NCBI GenBank assembly: GCA_009193035.1
Contig: SWDT01000104.1
Span: 205,667 to 269,666 of the forward strand
Length of the DNA stretch: 64,000 nucleotides
Direction of reading: 5' to 3'
Source of the DNA: Halicephalobus mephisto
Taxonomy: Eukaryota > Nematoda > Chromadorea > Rhabditida > Panagrolaimidae
Below, one piece after another: positions 39,470 to 51,400 of this stretch (positions are counted from its first letter, which is position 1; every line of letters begins with the position of its first letter). The position numbers and the translations under genes are program-made. The notes under the pieces are model-generated. The model saw only the letters and a list, made by a program, of their open reading frames with translations. It made no database searches and was not told where the DNA came from.

Positions 39470-39778
39470 TTAAATTACATGCAATAAAAATATTATCAAT
39501 ATTATTGGTATTACCTGAGTAAAAATTTGAGGAAGTCGAATTATCTTTAGGAACTTCACGATATAATCCTCACTTTTATTGTTATTATTTTGATCGTTTT
39601 TATTAATTGAATGGAAAAATTTATTATTCGTATGATTTATATCTATTTTGCTCTTAATTTCTAAATAACCATCCAATTTTACAATTTCTATTTTAAACTT
39701 CTTCTGCACAACCTCCTGTGGAAATGAATACTCGGAAGTTGAATCATTTGATGTTAGTTGTAAAGTGAAAATCGTCAT
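39470..39778 (-). pseudogene. Short ORF resembling a Polinton capsid-associated protein start
   Basis: 102 codons on the minus strand. It begins MTIFTLQLTSNDS and then FPQEVVQKKFKIEI, a pattern I recall from the first residues of a conserved small structural protein in Polintons. The remainder is low-complexity Asn/Lys and ends in a hydrophobic tail, so it is truncated. Identification is from memory and tentative. Confidence 0.35.
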
Positions 39779-39991
39779 TTATTAATTAAGAATTTTTATA
39801 TTTATTTTTCCTCCAAAGTAAAGTATACAACATAATTTCTCGAAGCTGTCGACGAATTGTTTTGTCGTTTCAATGAAATAATGCCCTTAGGCAAAAACTG
39901 GCGAATTACAAGACAAAAAAAGAACTGTCTATATTGGTTTCAGTCATTGCATTTTTACCTGCCGTGTTTTCACGCCTTCTTGAGAATTCAG

Positions 39992-39997
39992 TATAAA
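39992..39997 (+). promoter_or_regulatory. Putative TATA box of the IRG-like gene
   Basis: TATAAA (in GTATAAAGGG) 62 bp before the ATG at 40054. Confidence 0.45.
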
Positions 39998-40053
39998 GGG
40001 TCTTTGATTACTACTTTCTTTCTTATTGTTGTTGATCTACGCTAAAAATAGTT

Positions 40054-41360
40054 ATGAATCCAATCACCGCATTCATTGTTGGACAGGCGACGACATCAAT
40101 TGCTCAACTTCTTCAGAGAATACCCCAGGGACAAGTAGAACGCGGACAACTCATTCGACTTGAACAACAATTCAATCAGGACCTCAGACAACTCGCACAA
40201 CGCCATGAAGAAGAGCGAAGACAATTCACACAACAACGTGAAGAAGAACGAAGACAACTCGAACGACTCACACAACGTCATGAAGAAGAACGAAGACAAC
40301 TCGAACAACAACTCGATCTGCAACTCGAACAACTCACACAACGTCATGAAGAAGAACGAAGACAACTCGAACAACAACTGGAACAACAACTCAATCTGCA
40401 ACTCGGACAACTGCAACAACAATTCGATCTGCAACTCGGACAACTCGAACAACAATTCGATCTGCAACTCGGACAACTTATGCAATGTCATGAAGAAGAA
40501 CGCGAACAATTCACTAAAGAACTCGATAGATATAAGTCCGCTGATTTCCAAAAGTGGACGATACTAAGGAACGATGACGCCATTAAGTCTCTCTTGCGTG
40601 AGGTAATGGTTCAATTTTAAATATAGTACCATAAGTCACCATTGAATAAGGATGCTGATGAAAGTAGAGTTATAAAAACTATTTTTAGATTGGGGATAAA
40701 TACCCAGGGACCGAGATGGAAAAGCTTCGTGCTGAAGCCCGAGATAAGTTTAAGATTGATTCAGGCAAGTACAATTTGGCTATAACAGGAAAAGCAGGTG
40801 TTGGGAAGTCAACTCTAATCAATGCTATTCGTGGCCTTAGTGATTATGATCATGGGGCTGCTGAGGTTAATATCAAAGAGTGCACTCAAGAGGTGAAAGG
40901 ATATCAGCATCCTAGGATAAAACATTTGGATTTATATGATCTGCCAGGAGCAGAAACAACGAAGCATCCAGTCGCGACGTACTTCTGTGACAAAAGATTG
41001 TATGTTTTCGATTGCTTGTTGGTGGTTACGGCGGTACGTTTCTCTGAAACTGATCTAATGCTCGCGAAAATTGCACACGAAAAGGGCACTCCAGTCGTCT
41101 TTGTTCGCAATAAACTTATGGCTGACTTTAACAATCAAAAGGATCACCCTGACTGTACGAATATGAGAGAAGACAAAATAATAAGTAATATGCTTTTAAC
41201 AATGAGGAACGACATCCGCGATCAATCAAGAGAAATCGGAATTCAAAATCCCAAAATATTTCTCATAGAAGCTCATTCACTGCGTAAATCTAACAACATC
41301 AAATTCGAAGAGTCTGATCTACTTAAGTATATCGAAGAAATCGCAACAGTTCCGACGTAA
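40054..41360 (+). CDS. Coiled-coil IRG-like GTPase, cargo of the Polinton-like element
   Basis: Exons 40054-40602 and 40689-41360 (406 aa), phase 0 join. The N-terminus has a short hydrophobic stretch (ITAFIVGQATTSIAQLL), then about 130 residues of Gln/Glu/Arg-rich heptad repeats (units with QRHEEERRQ and LEQQL), a long coiled coil. Exon 2 encodes a GTPase: P-loop GKAGVGKS, switch-region T, DLPG (G3), VVFVRNKLMAD (G4-like) and DIRDQSREIG helices, typical of immunity-related GTPases of the IRG/IIGP group. IRGs act on membranes of pathogen vacuoles in vertebrates; invertebrate roles are largely unknown. The usual C-terminal helical domain is mostly missing: the protein ends 24 nt before the protease fragment on the other strand, so it may have been trimmed by insertion. 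Low-complexity antisense frames over exon 1 are shadows. Confidence 0.75.
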
Positions 41361-41539
41361 TTCATCCTGTTGACGAAAACATCATTTCTACTTACACCAA
41401 GATTCACGACTCCACATTCTTTATCATCAACCTTACCCGGAAGAGTTTCTCTCATAAATACCCCTCTGAAATTCTTTATTTTTAATTCTTTAGCTAATTT
41501 TGTAATGTCGTAATTTGACAATTGTTTGTTAATAAACAT
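41273..41539 (-). pseudogene. Right-arm fragment of Polinton-type cysteine protease
   Basis: Minus-strand frame from 41539. The first about 52 codons include DITKLAKELKIKNFRGVFMR and KECGVVNL, the N-terminal signature of the adenovirus-protease-like PRO of Polintons (from memory). The frame then crosses into the 3' end of the IRG-like gene and stops. The part with the catalytic His and Cys is absent. Confidence 0.55.
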
Positions 41540-41754
41540 TTACCCTTAGATCACTTGTTATTTACATCAAGAAAAAATTGAGCGGATCGCATAAAATAAC
41601 ACAAGCCGTTCCAGTGATTCTAGAGGGGCACTGGAGGACTCCTATCATTTAGTAAAAATATATATATTTGCTGGAATTACACATAATACCCCGAAGAGAG
41701 GAGGAGGAGGAAAAGGGTGTGCTAGAAACGCCAATTATATAATACTTACGTACA

Positions 41755-42120
41755 TGACATCTAATGTATAGATACATTAAAACAGCTCTGATTTATGAGA
41801 TATACTGTATTTTATGCATCGATGTATTGTTTTCAATGTATTGGTACATTCAGTTGATATCGAATAGATTATATTCAATATACCGTACATTAAGGATATT
41901 TTTGACATGCAGTACATAATGTATAAATATATTAAAACATCTCTGATGTATCAGATACATCATATTCTGTACATCGGTGCATTGAGTTGATATCGGTGTA
42001 TTAATTCGTTATCTCGACACTTTAAATATGATATCGGATAGATTATATTCAATGTTCCATTGTCTAAAATACAATGTTTCTGATGCATTAAACTATTTCA
42101 ATGTACCCTTTTTGTGTGTA
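41755..42120. repeat. Dispersed TACATTA-type repeat, second locus
   Basis: It shares phrases with 20225-20690 (ATACATTAAAACA, TTAAGGATATTTTTG, TTGATATCGGTGTATT). Directly abuts the right end of the Polinton-like element. Confidence 0.5.
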
Positions 42121-42405
42121 GAAAAACATCATTGGAGAATTTTGAATTAAGAAATTCATGATCGAATTATGCAAATAATATGATAAATAACTTCTTCCTT
42201 ATGGCTGTGTACAGTGATACCGCTGAAATGACAAATAGGATTAAGAGGATTTGATCGATCACACAACCATTTCAAAAACAAAGTACCAAAAGTCCAAAAA
42301 GATCATCCAAAATAAAAAATATTTCTCGAGGGTTTTAAAATTTAAATTCATTTTTAATAAAATCTTCCAAAATTAATTTCAGAATATTTAACTTTTATTG
42401 ATTTT

Positions 42406-43514
42406 TCAAGAAATCTTAATCCTGACAGTTCCTCTTTCTATCAGTTCTTTACCGTATTCTTCGTAGAGTTCCCCTCCGGGCTTGAAGGCGGTTGCGGGTT
42501 CCCTCATCGTCAGGGCTATTCTTCGTCCAGGGATGTGATGCGAGAAGATGCCATGTCTCCAGATGTATCTAGCATCGTCGTACATCGACAACAAGGACCT
42601 ACGATCCATGTAAAGGAAAACGATTTTCTTCTTGTCTTGATTTTCGTAAGTCATGATGCCGTCGTTGAGGATATTGAGGCTGATGAGTCTGTTGCCCCAG
42701 ATCCATATGTCGTCCTTGTGGAGTTCAATGGAAGAAAGTCTTTCTGGATGATACTCGAGATTGCAGAGTTCAAACGGCTGATAATCCCCCAGAATCCCTT
42801 TGGACCTCTCTGACATTCTTTGTAATAAATAATCTGCATATTCTGGAACACCGACAAATCGATCACATTTGATTTTCTTCCCTTTGAAGTTTACTCGAGG
42901 TCCGTAATCCTAGAAATTTAACTTTTATGAATTTTTATATAGAAAATTTATTTTTGTTCGAAGTTTTAATAAAAAATTGAATTTTTCTCCAACTTTTTAC
43001 ACAAAAACTCAGTTTTACTTTAAGTTTTCATATAAAATTTCAACTTTTTTGAAGATTTTCACATAAAATTTCAACTTTTTTGAAGATTTTTATATAAAAT
43101 TCCAACTTTTTTAAATTTCCTATAAAAATATACCCCTACCTGTTTCCTTCTGCCTGATTGTGACTGTACCCATGGAGTTTTTTCCATGTCATCAACTAAT
43201 TTTGATTCTTCTTCTTCAGAAAGAAATCCGTCGAGTAAAAGCAAACCTTCGATTTTGAAAAACTCCAAATTACTTCTTTCATTTTCGGCCAGATTCATCA
43301 AATAAGTAGTTCTAGATTTTATATCATCCATTGTAGATATGACAGAAATATCAGGACTCGAATAACATTGACCATCATCTGGATTGAAAACGTAGGATTC
43401 GTAGTCTTTGAAAAACTCTTCTAAATTCTCATTAGATCTCATCTTAGTCACCCGGTCCGAATCCTTGCATTCTGCACAGAATCTGATTCCACGACAACCG
43501 CATTTCTGGGTCAT
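42406..43514 (-). CDS. ALKBH4: AlkB-like Fe(II)/2-oxoglutarate dioxygenase, ALKBH4 type
   Basis: Exons 43514-43140 and 42909-42406 (292 aa), phase 0. The N-terminus CGCRGIRFCAEC matches the Cys motif of ALKBH4. The rest follows the family: SQSGRRKQDYGPRVNF, FELCNLEYHPERLSSIELHKDD (HxD iron ligands), WIWGNRLISLNIL, YIWRHGIFSHHI (distal His) and RRIALTMRE (2-oxoglutarate Arg). In animals ALKBH4 demethylates actin Lys84 and has been linked to DNA 6mA removal in some species. Catalytic residues are present. It starts 168 bp from the divergent gene at 43683, so they may share a promoter region. Confidence 0.92.
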
Positions 43515-43682
43515 TTTGGAATAATTTAAAAAAATTAAAAAATTCCAAAAAAGTTGAACACATTTGGAATTTTCGCTCCAGGACCCGATTTCAGAGTCTT
43601 CACTCGTGTTCGAAAAAAATTATTTTTAATTTTTTATCGATCTCGTTTAAGATTTACGTTTTCTTATTGGATTTTGTTTTTT

Positions 43683-44435
43683 ATGATGGCAGAACAATAT
43701 CAGCAAGAAGAACGATGTCATTTCATGAATACTTGTTTATCCATGTGTAAGTTTATTTTTTTTCTAAATTTCATATATCAGCTTTCTTTAAAAATTTCAT
43801 TTAACTTTTTTTAAAATTTCATATATCAATTTTCTTTTAAATCTTATATATCAACTTTCTTTTAAATCTTATATATCAACTTTTTTTTTAAATTCCATAT
43901 ATCAACTTTCTTTTAAAATTTCATACATCAACTTTCTTTTAAAATTTCATACATCAACTTTCTTTTAAAATTTCATACATCAACTTTTTCAGTGTCTCAA
44001 ACGGGTGAATCTGACGACGAAGATTACTATGTTGGTCCTAGTTTAGCTGATCTCAGAAAACAATATGAAGAAAAAGCAGAAAAATCTGGAAGACCGTTTT
44101 CAGAGCTGGAATCAGAAGATCCAATTCCTGCAAGATTCAATCTCGCTGAAAAACCCTATATCCCTAATCCTTCTCTGGACGATATTATCAAGAAACCCGA
44201 CAATCTCCCCAAGGAATATCACGATTACAAATTTGGCGAAAAACTTCCTTTTACTGATGATCAACGTGATTTTTTACGTCACAGCAAGGACACATTCCAG
44301 ATGATCGGAAAAATCGACAAAGAACGATTCCAAGAAGTCATCGGGGACCAAGCAACCAAATCCATGTTTCATCCGGACAACAGATCAAGTGGACCTTATT
44401 GGATCGATCCTCCCAGTGGACCCGATCCTTCTTAA
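43683..44435 (+). CDS. Conserved-looking small hydrophilic protein, unknown function
   Basis: Exons 43683-43746 and 43993-44435 (168 aa); the T/TG join is in phase. Acidic N-terminal half (GESDDEDYYVGPSLADLRKQYEEKAEKSG), Pro-rich central part with repeated PxNPSLDD/PDNLP turns, and a C-terminus ending in GPYWIDPPSGPDPS. No signal peptide or membrane segment. I do not recognise the family. It lies between ALKBH4 (divergent) and METTL18 (convergent, 48 bp between the two stop codons). The intron is filled by a roughly 28-bp tandem repeat. Start: two successive ATGs (43683, 43686) are equally possible. Confidence 0.7.
43775..43990. repeat. Intronic tandem repeat, about 28 bp
   Basis: Seven or so copies of TTTCATATATCAACTTTCTTTTAAA variants fill the intron, ending directly at the 3' splice site (the last copy supplies the pyrimidine tract). 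Confidence 0.75.
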
Positions 44436-44483
44436 TCTCCATATATCGTACAATTTCGAAAAATCCTTAATTTATAAAAAACA

Positions 44484-45810
44484 TTAAATTTTTCTTTTCA
44501 AATGAGCAATAATTCTTTTTACTGTAGCTTCTATGGGAATACTTTTGATAACTTGGAAAATATTTCTCGTTTCTACAAAATCCAAAAATCTAAAATAATC
44601 ACCAGTTTTTCCAAAATAAACCATTTTCGCCGCCAGATAAATCTCACCGTCATCGCTCAGAGCAGAATCCAGGGCATCATGGAGACTTTGGTAGTCCGAA
44701 GCATCGTAAATAGTTTCAGAAGTCAAAATAAGATCAAATTTTTGTGAATTATTTTTTGACCAATTTTCCCAAGAAGAAACTACAACTTCAAAAACTTCTT
44801 CAGAAATCAAATTCAGCTTTAGGTTTGGTTTCGTCACGAGTTCGATCACACTTTGATTCTGAAAATTTTACAATTATAAAATTATAAAAATTAAACAAAA
44901 ATAATATTATGAAATTTCCTCAAAACGAATTTTTAAAACTTTAGAAACTTGGAATTTAAAGTTTCAAATATTCAGGAAGACTTCAAAAATTCGGAAAAGT
45001 TTTATTCGATTCTAGGTTCTGAAAGTTTCTAGAATTCTAAAAGATTTCAAAAATTTTCATCGAATTTTGAAAGTTTCTAGAAGCTACGAGATTCTGGAAA
45101 GTTTTGAAGTTTGTTGAATTCTGGAACCTTCTAGAAGATTATGACATTCTGGGAAATTTTGAAATCTTTTGAATTCTGGAAACTTCTAGAAGATTTCAGA
45201 AATTTCTACTGAATTTTAGAAACTTCTAGAAAATTTCACGAGAACTTAGATTTCTACTAAATTCTAAAAACTTTTTGAAAATTTCACGAGATTCTAGAAG
45301 ATTTTAGAAATTCCTACTGAATTCTAGAAACTTCCAAAAGCTACGAGATTCTCAAATTTACTAAATTCTAAAAACTTCTAGAAAATCCTACAGAATTTTA
45401 GATTATAAAAACTTCTAAAAAATCCCTAAATGTTTCAAAATTTTCCATTAGATTCTAGAAATTTCTAAAATTAAAATTTCCATAATTACAAATCTTACAT
45501 AATCCTGACAGACGATTTTCTTTGCTCCCTTCTTGGCCGCAACTATTGCCGGAAGAGCAGCTCCACAACCAAGTTCCAAAACCGATTTTCCAGCCAAATT
45601 TAATCCTTCCAAGTGTTCAGCCAGATCATACGAACATTCCCAAACTTTCAATCCACCTTCATAAACATGCGGATCCAAATCCGATTCATCAATTGATTCT
45701 AGTTCTTTTTTGAATTTTTCTTTATTTTCTTCTACTTTTTTACTCACAATTACGTCACTTTGTCTTTTAATTTTTTCACCAGCAATATTCAGTTCCAAAA
45801 TATCTCCCAT
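44484..45810 (-). CDS. METTL18: Protein-histidine N-methyltransferase, METTL18/HPM1 type
   Basis: Exons 45810-45499 and 44858-44484 (228 aa), phase 0. Class I methyltransferase: DLDPHVYEGGLKVWECSYDL is the family signature, followed by the SAM loop VLELGCGAALP, then VCQDYNQSVIELVTKPN and LILTSETIYDASDY (motif IV region). METTL18 methylates a histidine in ribosomal protein uL3 and so influences translation (established for yeast and human). TTTTTAG lies 2 nt before the ATG, as for a trans-spliced gene. The intron of about 640 nt is full of GAATTCTGGAAACTTCTAGAA-like phrases. Confidence 0.9.
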
Positions 45811-46280
45811 TTCTAAAAACTTACATTTAAAACTTTTTTTACAAAATTACTTGAACATAAAATTCTAAAAACTTCCAAAATTAACTTTATATATATAATT
45901 TTAAAGATTTTTGGATTATAAATAATTTTAAAAATTCTAAAATTCCAATACAGTAAGAAAACAAAACTTTTTTTACAAAATTATCTCAACATAAAATTCT
46001 AAAAACTTCCAAAATTAATTTTATATAATTTTAAAAATTCCAAAATTCCAATACAGTAAGAAAACATTTTCCACGAAATTCTAAAAACTTAAAAATTTCC
46101 AAAATTCTTAATTTCGAAAAATTAAGTTTTAAATCCTAAAGTGCTTCAAAAACTTTGTTTAATTTCAGAAGCTTCTGGAATTTTCTACAGTATTCTGATA
46201 TAACAAATAAAATATTTAAGGTTTTTAACCTTTTTTTTCAAATCTTCGATATTTTCAACAGTTTATTGAACAAAATTATT

Positions 46281-48360
46281 TTACCCGTTGTAGTACCTGA
46301 CAAATTGACGAAAATCATCACTGAGATCGTTCAAAGGAACAAAACACAAGACTTCTGAAGTCAGTTGTTGACGAAGAACTTCTTCCAAAAGTTTGATCAA
46401 CGCCTCTGGACAGGTCTTCTAAATAAAAAATTAAATATAAGTTATTTTTAAAAAAATTTAAAAATAAAAAACGTTAAATATAAAATTCCTATTTTTAGCG
46501 AAATCCAAATAAGATTTTCTTAAAACTAAAAACAAATAATTTTTAACTTAATAAATTTAAATAAAAATTATTTTAAAAAAAAATTAAATAAAAACTATTT
46601 TAAAAAAAAATTAAATAAAAATTATTCTAAAAAAATAAAAATAAAAAACTATTTTTAATTTTAAAAAAATAAAAATTATTTAAAAAAAAATTAAATAAAA
46701 ACTATTTTAAAAAAATTAAATAAAAATTATTTTAAAAAAATTTGAACAAAAATTATTTTAAAAAAAATTAAATAAAAACTATTTTAAAAAAATTTGAATA
46801 AAAAACTATTTTTAAAAATAAAATTCTCACTTTTCTTTTTAGCGAAATAGCCCCTCCAGGAATCGGCAATTTTTCTAGTTCAAAAATATCCAACAAAATA
46901 GCCATGACAGAAATAGAAAATCTGCTCAATATCCCGCATTCCATATCCATCGGAGGATTTAGAATAATTTTTTCAATTTTTGAAATTAAAAAAATTAATT
47001 TTTCTATTAATTTTTCTTTTTTAAAACTCCATGGATTAATTTCAAATATTGTATTAAAATTATTACATTTAAATTCATTTTTTTCAAATTTTTTAATTAA
47101 AGTAAAAAAATCAATTTTTTTCGAATTTAATATTCCAAAAATACAATTTTTCACCGGACCCAAATTTATTGCTTTTTCTTTAGGGATTACTGTAAAATTT
47201 TCAAAATTTAAATATACTGTAGAAAAAAAAGTACAAAAATTAAGTTTAATAAAATCTGGATTAATTTTTTTTAAATTTTTTGAAAAAAACAAATTTTTCG
47301 AAAAATATTTTTTTTCAAATTTTTTTTCTGGAAAATTATTAAAAAAATTATTCGAAAAATCAAATTTAATTTCATCAATTTGACATTTTAAAAATTGCGA
47401 AGTATATGTAGAATTTAAATTAAATTCAATCATATTTTTCTGATTTACTGTAAAAAATTCTGAAGCTTTGTTAATTTTTTTCTTAATTTCTTCCAAATTA
47501 ACAGTATTAAAATTATTACAGTAACCCAAACAAATAACGTAGACTTCACTATTTCCCGGTTTCGACGGTGCTGGTTTCCTTATGTACACTTCTTCAAAAT
47601 TTTCACATAAATTAATCAAAATATTTCTTGATGAATTTTTAAAAAATGTAAACATTTTCAAAATAAAATTCCCGCCAATTTTAAGTGAATTAATTCCTAT
47701 AAAAACTTCTTTCAAAATCAAATCCAGGACCATATTTTCTTGATTTTCAGGCGATCCAGTACAATCAAAACTTCCATCTGCCGTAACTAAATCCATTTTT
47801 TCATGCAAATCTTCTTCTGTAAAATCAAAAATATTTCCTGAATTATTTTTTCCAAAAACCATTTTAGAAATATTTTCACTAATCAATCCATCATCTTTCA
47901 ACATCAAATCCGGATCGTTCCATTCATAATAAGGATTAAGACTGTTCATTTTCCATTCCAATTTTTCTCCATTTAAAAAATCACTTAAAGCAGAAACAAA
48001 ATTTCCAGGACTTTCACATATATGAAAACTTTTTAAAATTCCATTTTCACATTTAGTCAATTTCGGATATCTCCTTAATAAATCCACCATTTTCAAGTAA
48101 GCTCTTGTATGACTACCATAACAACTAACAACATCCCTTCCCAACGGATGAGTCCATTCAGTATGATATCTCCATTTTGATCTATTTCTAACTTCTCCAG
48201 TTTTCTTCTTCACTTCATTCAATTCCGTCTCCAATTTCACCAAATCCAAATCCTCTCCGACAACACTTCCAGGACCTTTCAAAACTATTTCCTTCTCATT
48301 CAAACCATTTACTATATTCTTATAAATTTCCAGTAATTCCGATTCATCCATTCTACACAT
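46281..48360 (-). CDS. CMTR2: Cap-specific mRNA 2'-O-methyltransferase 2
   Basis: Exons 48360-46831 and 46418-46281 (555 aa), phase 0. FtsJ/RrmJ-type fold: HICESPGNFVSAL (SAM loop), SLNPYYEWND, FGKNNSGNIFDF, LVTADGSFDC (catalytic Asp), GINSLKIGGNFILKMF (catalytic Lys) and SEVYVICLGY (catalytic Glu). This layout is that of CMTR2, which methylates the second transcribed nucleotide. The C-terminal half is very rich in Phe/Asn/Lys because of AT-biased codons. An alternative start Met lies at 48351. AATAAA follows the stop (minus strand, 46267-46262). It starts 114 nt after the ValRS stop, same strand, with AAATTAG 4 nt before the ATG: a probable downstream operon gene. Confidence 0.9.
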
Positions 48361-48474
48361 TAAACTAATTTAAATTTTATAATGATTAAAATATTACCGG
48401 TAAAAAACCGATTTTCCCTTAAGATTACATATAACAACGATAATCTTTAATAATAACACAATTTAACAATTCAA

Positions 48475-51400
48475 TTACGAATCCTTCAAGGCACCCACAG
48501 CTTCTTCAAGTTGTTTTAATTCAGCAGCCAAAGCTTGGATCTTTTCTTGATGATTATTTCTCACTCCCAATGGAACTTTCTCCATGTAATCTGGCTTAGA
48601 AACAACTTCATTCAAGGTTGTCAACTGTGCTTGAATCTTCTTGCTCTTCTCACTCAACTTACTAATCTCCTTAGCCACGTCAATGATATCCTTCAATGCA
48701 ATGGACACAGCACAATTACCAGAAACAGTCACTGTCGCACATCCACTTGGAATTTCACCAGTCTTATTTTGACCAACAAGATTAACATTATTTGCAAATG
48801 CCAAAACTCCAATAACATTCTTCACATCAGCAAGAATATCAACTTCACCTTCTGACATAACAACAAACACTGAAAAAACAAATTTATATTTTTTTCCCAA
48901 AACGAAAACTCACAATCAGCTTTCGTTTTCGGAGTTAATTCATAATCAGCACGAAGAGAACGAACACGTTTGATAATATCCATAGCTAGTGTCATTTTCT
49001 GTTCCAATGCTTCAACTTTAAATGAATAATCTTCACTTTTCGGAAAATCAGCAACAATAATACTAACAGCTTTCACAGAAGGACGTTTCGGAAGTCTTTG
49101 CCATAATTCTTCTGTAATAAACGGCATCATAGGAGAAATCAAACGTAGAAATGTATCTAGACAGAAATACAAAATTTGTCTTGCAGCATTCACAGATTGA
49201 GGTTCTTTTCCAATAAAAATAGATTTCGTTGCTTCAACATAAACATCACAAAATTCATACATCCAGAAATTAAACAATGCCGTCGTTATCTGTTGGAAAT
49301 TATAACTATCATAACCAACTTCAGTTTCTTTAACACAAAAAGCCAAACGAGAAAGAATCCACAAATCAACTGTTGATTCTTTTCCAGTCAATTTAAATTC
49401 AGGATCTGGTTTAAATTCAGTACCAAGTTGATTCAATGTAAATTTAGTTCCTTGCCAAATCTTATTACAGAAGAATCTATAACCCTGAACACGAAGAACA
49501 TCAAGATTAATATCTCGACCTTGACTAGTATAAGCCATAAGAGCAAAACGAAGAGCATCCGTTCCACATTCCGGAATGCCATTAGGATAATCTCGAGCCT
49601 GCCCTTCTTTAGCAATCTTCAGTTCATTTTTATCAAGATTACCATTTTCCAATTGTCTATTCAATTCAGCCAAAGTACAACCACGAATCACATCCAATGG
49701 ATCAATAATATTTCCAAGAGATTTACTCATTTTCCTTCCATGAGCATCACGAACAAGAGCATGGAGATAAACTTCCTTGAAAGGCAATTGTCCTGTCAAT
49801 TCTTGTGATAAAAACACCATTCTAGCAACCCAGAAGAACAAAATATCATGTCCAGTTTCCAGTAAATGTCCAGGGAAAAAGCGTTCAAGATCTTGAGTTT
49901 TCTCAGGCCATCCCATGATTGAAAATGGCCACATTCCAGACGAAAACCACGTATCCAAAACATCTTCATCCCATTTAAGAGAAATTTTTTCTTTCGAGAC
50001 ATTAAATTTCTTACTAGCTTTTTCTAATGCTTGTTCCTCATCAATAGCAGATACCCAATAATTATTATCAGCTGGATCACCTTTAGGAACTTTAGGATCA
50101 TCAACAGTAATAAAATATGCAGGAATTCTATGACCCCACCACAGTTGTCGAGAAATACACCAATCACTAAAAACAAAAAATTACCAAAAGTTATAACTTG
50201 AATAAACTTACCGAATATTTTCCAACCATCTATTCCACGTATTAACATGAAAATCAGGAATAATTTTCAAATCACCACTAGCAACAACATCAAGTGCTTT
50301 TTTAGCCATTTCTTGACAATTAACGTACCATTGAGCTTTAATAATAGGTTCAATAATATCCTTTGAACGACTACAAACTGGCACAATCATAGGATTATCA
50401 GTTTTTCCTCTAAATAATCCATTCTGTGTTAATGCCTCTAAAACTCTCTTTCTTGCTTCAAATCTTTTCAATCCAGAAAATTCTCCACAATTATCAAGCA
50501 TATTGCCGTCATCATCAAGAATATTAATCAATTGCAGTTGATGTCGAATACCAACTTCATAATCATTGTGATCATGAGCAGGAGTAATTTTCACAGCACC
50601 AGTACCAAATTCCTTGTCAACAAACGAATCAGCAATAATCGGAAGTTTCCTATCCACAAATGGATGAATACAGTGCTTTCCAATCAAGTGATGATAACGA
50701 TCGTCTTCTGGATGAACAGCAATTGCCACATCACCGAGCATAGTTTCAATACGGGTAGTTGCAACAACTATCTCTTCATCGGAATTTTCAATGGGATAAG
50801 CAAAGGATATCAAAACGCCGAATTCGACTTTCTCCGTGTATCCGGGCACTGGCAACAACGTAGCCCCATTAATTTCCTTCTTATCCACTTCAATGTCAGA
50901 AATAGCGGAACGAAGAGCACAGGACCAGTTCACAAGTCTAGTACTTCTATAGATAACCCCTTTCTCGTGCATTCTAATGAAGGCTTCAGTCACAGTACGC
51001 ATGATTTTCTGAAATTCATCAATAGAAACAGAAAAATGAACACAAAACTAACGGGATCCATCATGAAAACAGCTCTGTCCCAATCAAGAGAAGCTCCCAT
51101 CTTCTTCAACTGATCATAAATGACATGTCCTTTTTCATCCTTCCATTTCCAAACTTCCTCAATGAAAGCCTCTCTTCCAAAATCATGCCGACTCTTTCCC
51201 TGTTCTCTCTGGAGCTTCTTCTCCACCACGACCTGAGTGGCGATTCCGGCGTGATCACATCCGGGATTGAAAAGCACAGTTTTCCCTCTCATTCTTTGAT
51301 ATCTCGTAACAGTGTCTTCAACAGAAGTCGCCAAAGCATGACCCAAGTGAAGAGTACCAGTCACATTCGGTGGAGGAATAGCGATCACGAAGGTACCATT

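Larger units (their letters stand above)
37889..41746. mobile_element. Polinton/Maverick-derived element carrying an IRG-like gene
   Basis: 3858 bp. The left end starts AGTATTATATAATTGG and the right end is its complement. The inverted similarity runs about 280-310 bp inward with small gaps. The flanking hexamers TATGTA (37883-37888) and TACGTA (41747-41752) differ at one base. Polintons have AG...CT ends, long TIRs and 6-bp duplications (established), so the architecture fits. Both arms carry the start of a cysteine-protease-like ORF in inverted orientation. No polymerase B or integrase is present, so this is a short non-autonomous derivative. The interior holds decayed ORFs and one intact two-exon gene. 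Confidence 0.7.

Noticed and set aside
40096..40567. Long alternative frames over the coiled-coil exon (151 codons minus, 135 codons plus)
   Set aside because: Low-complexity shadows of a CAA/GAA-rich repeat; only the frame joined to the GTPase exon has family support.
46904..47383. 159-codon plus-strand frame
   Set aside because: Antisense of the AT-biased C-terminal half of CMTR2.
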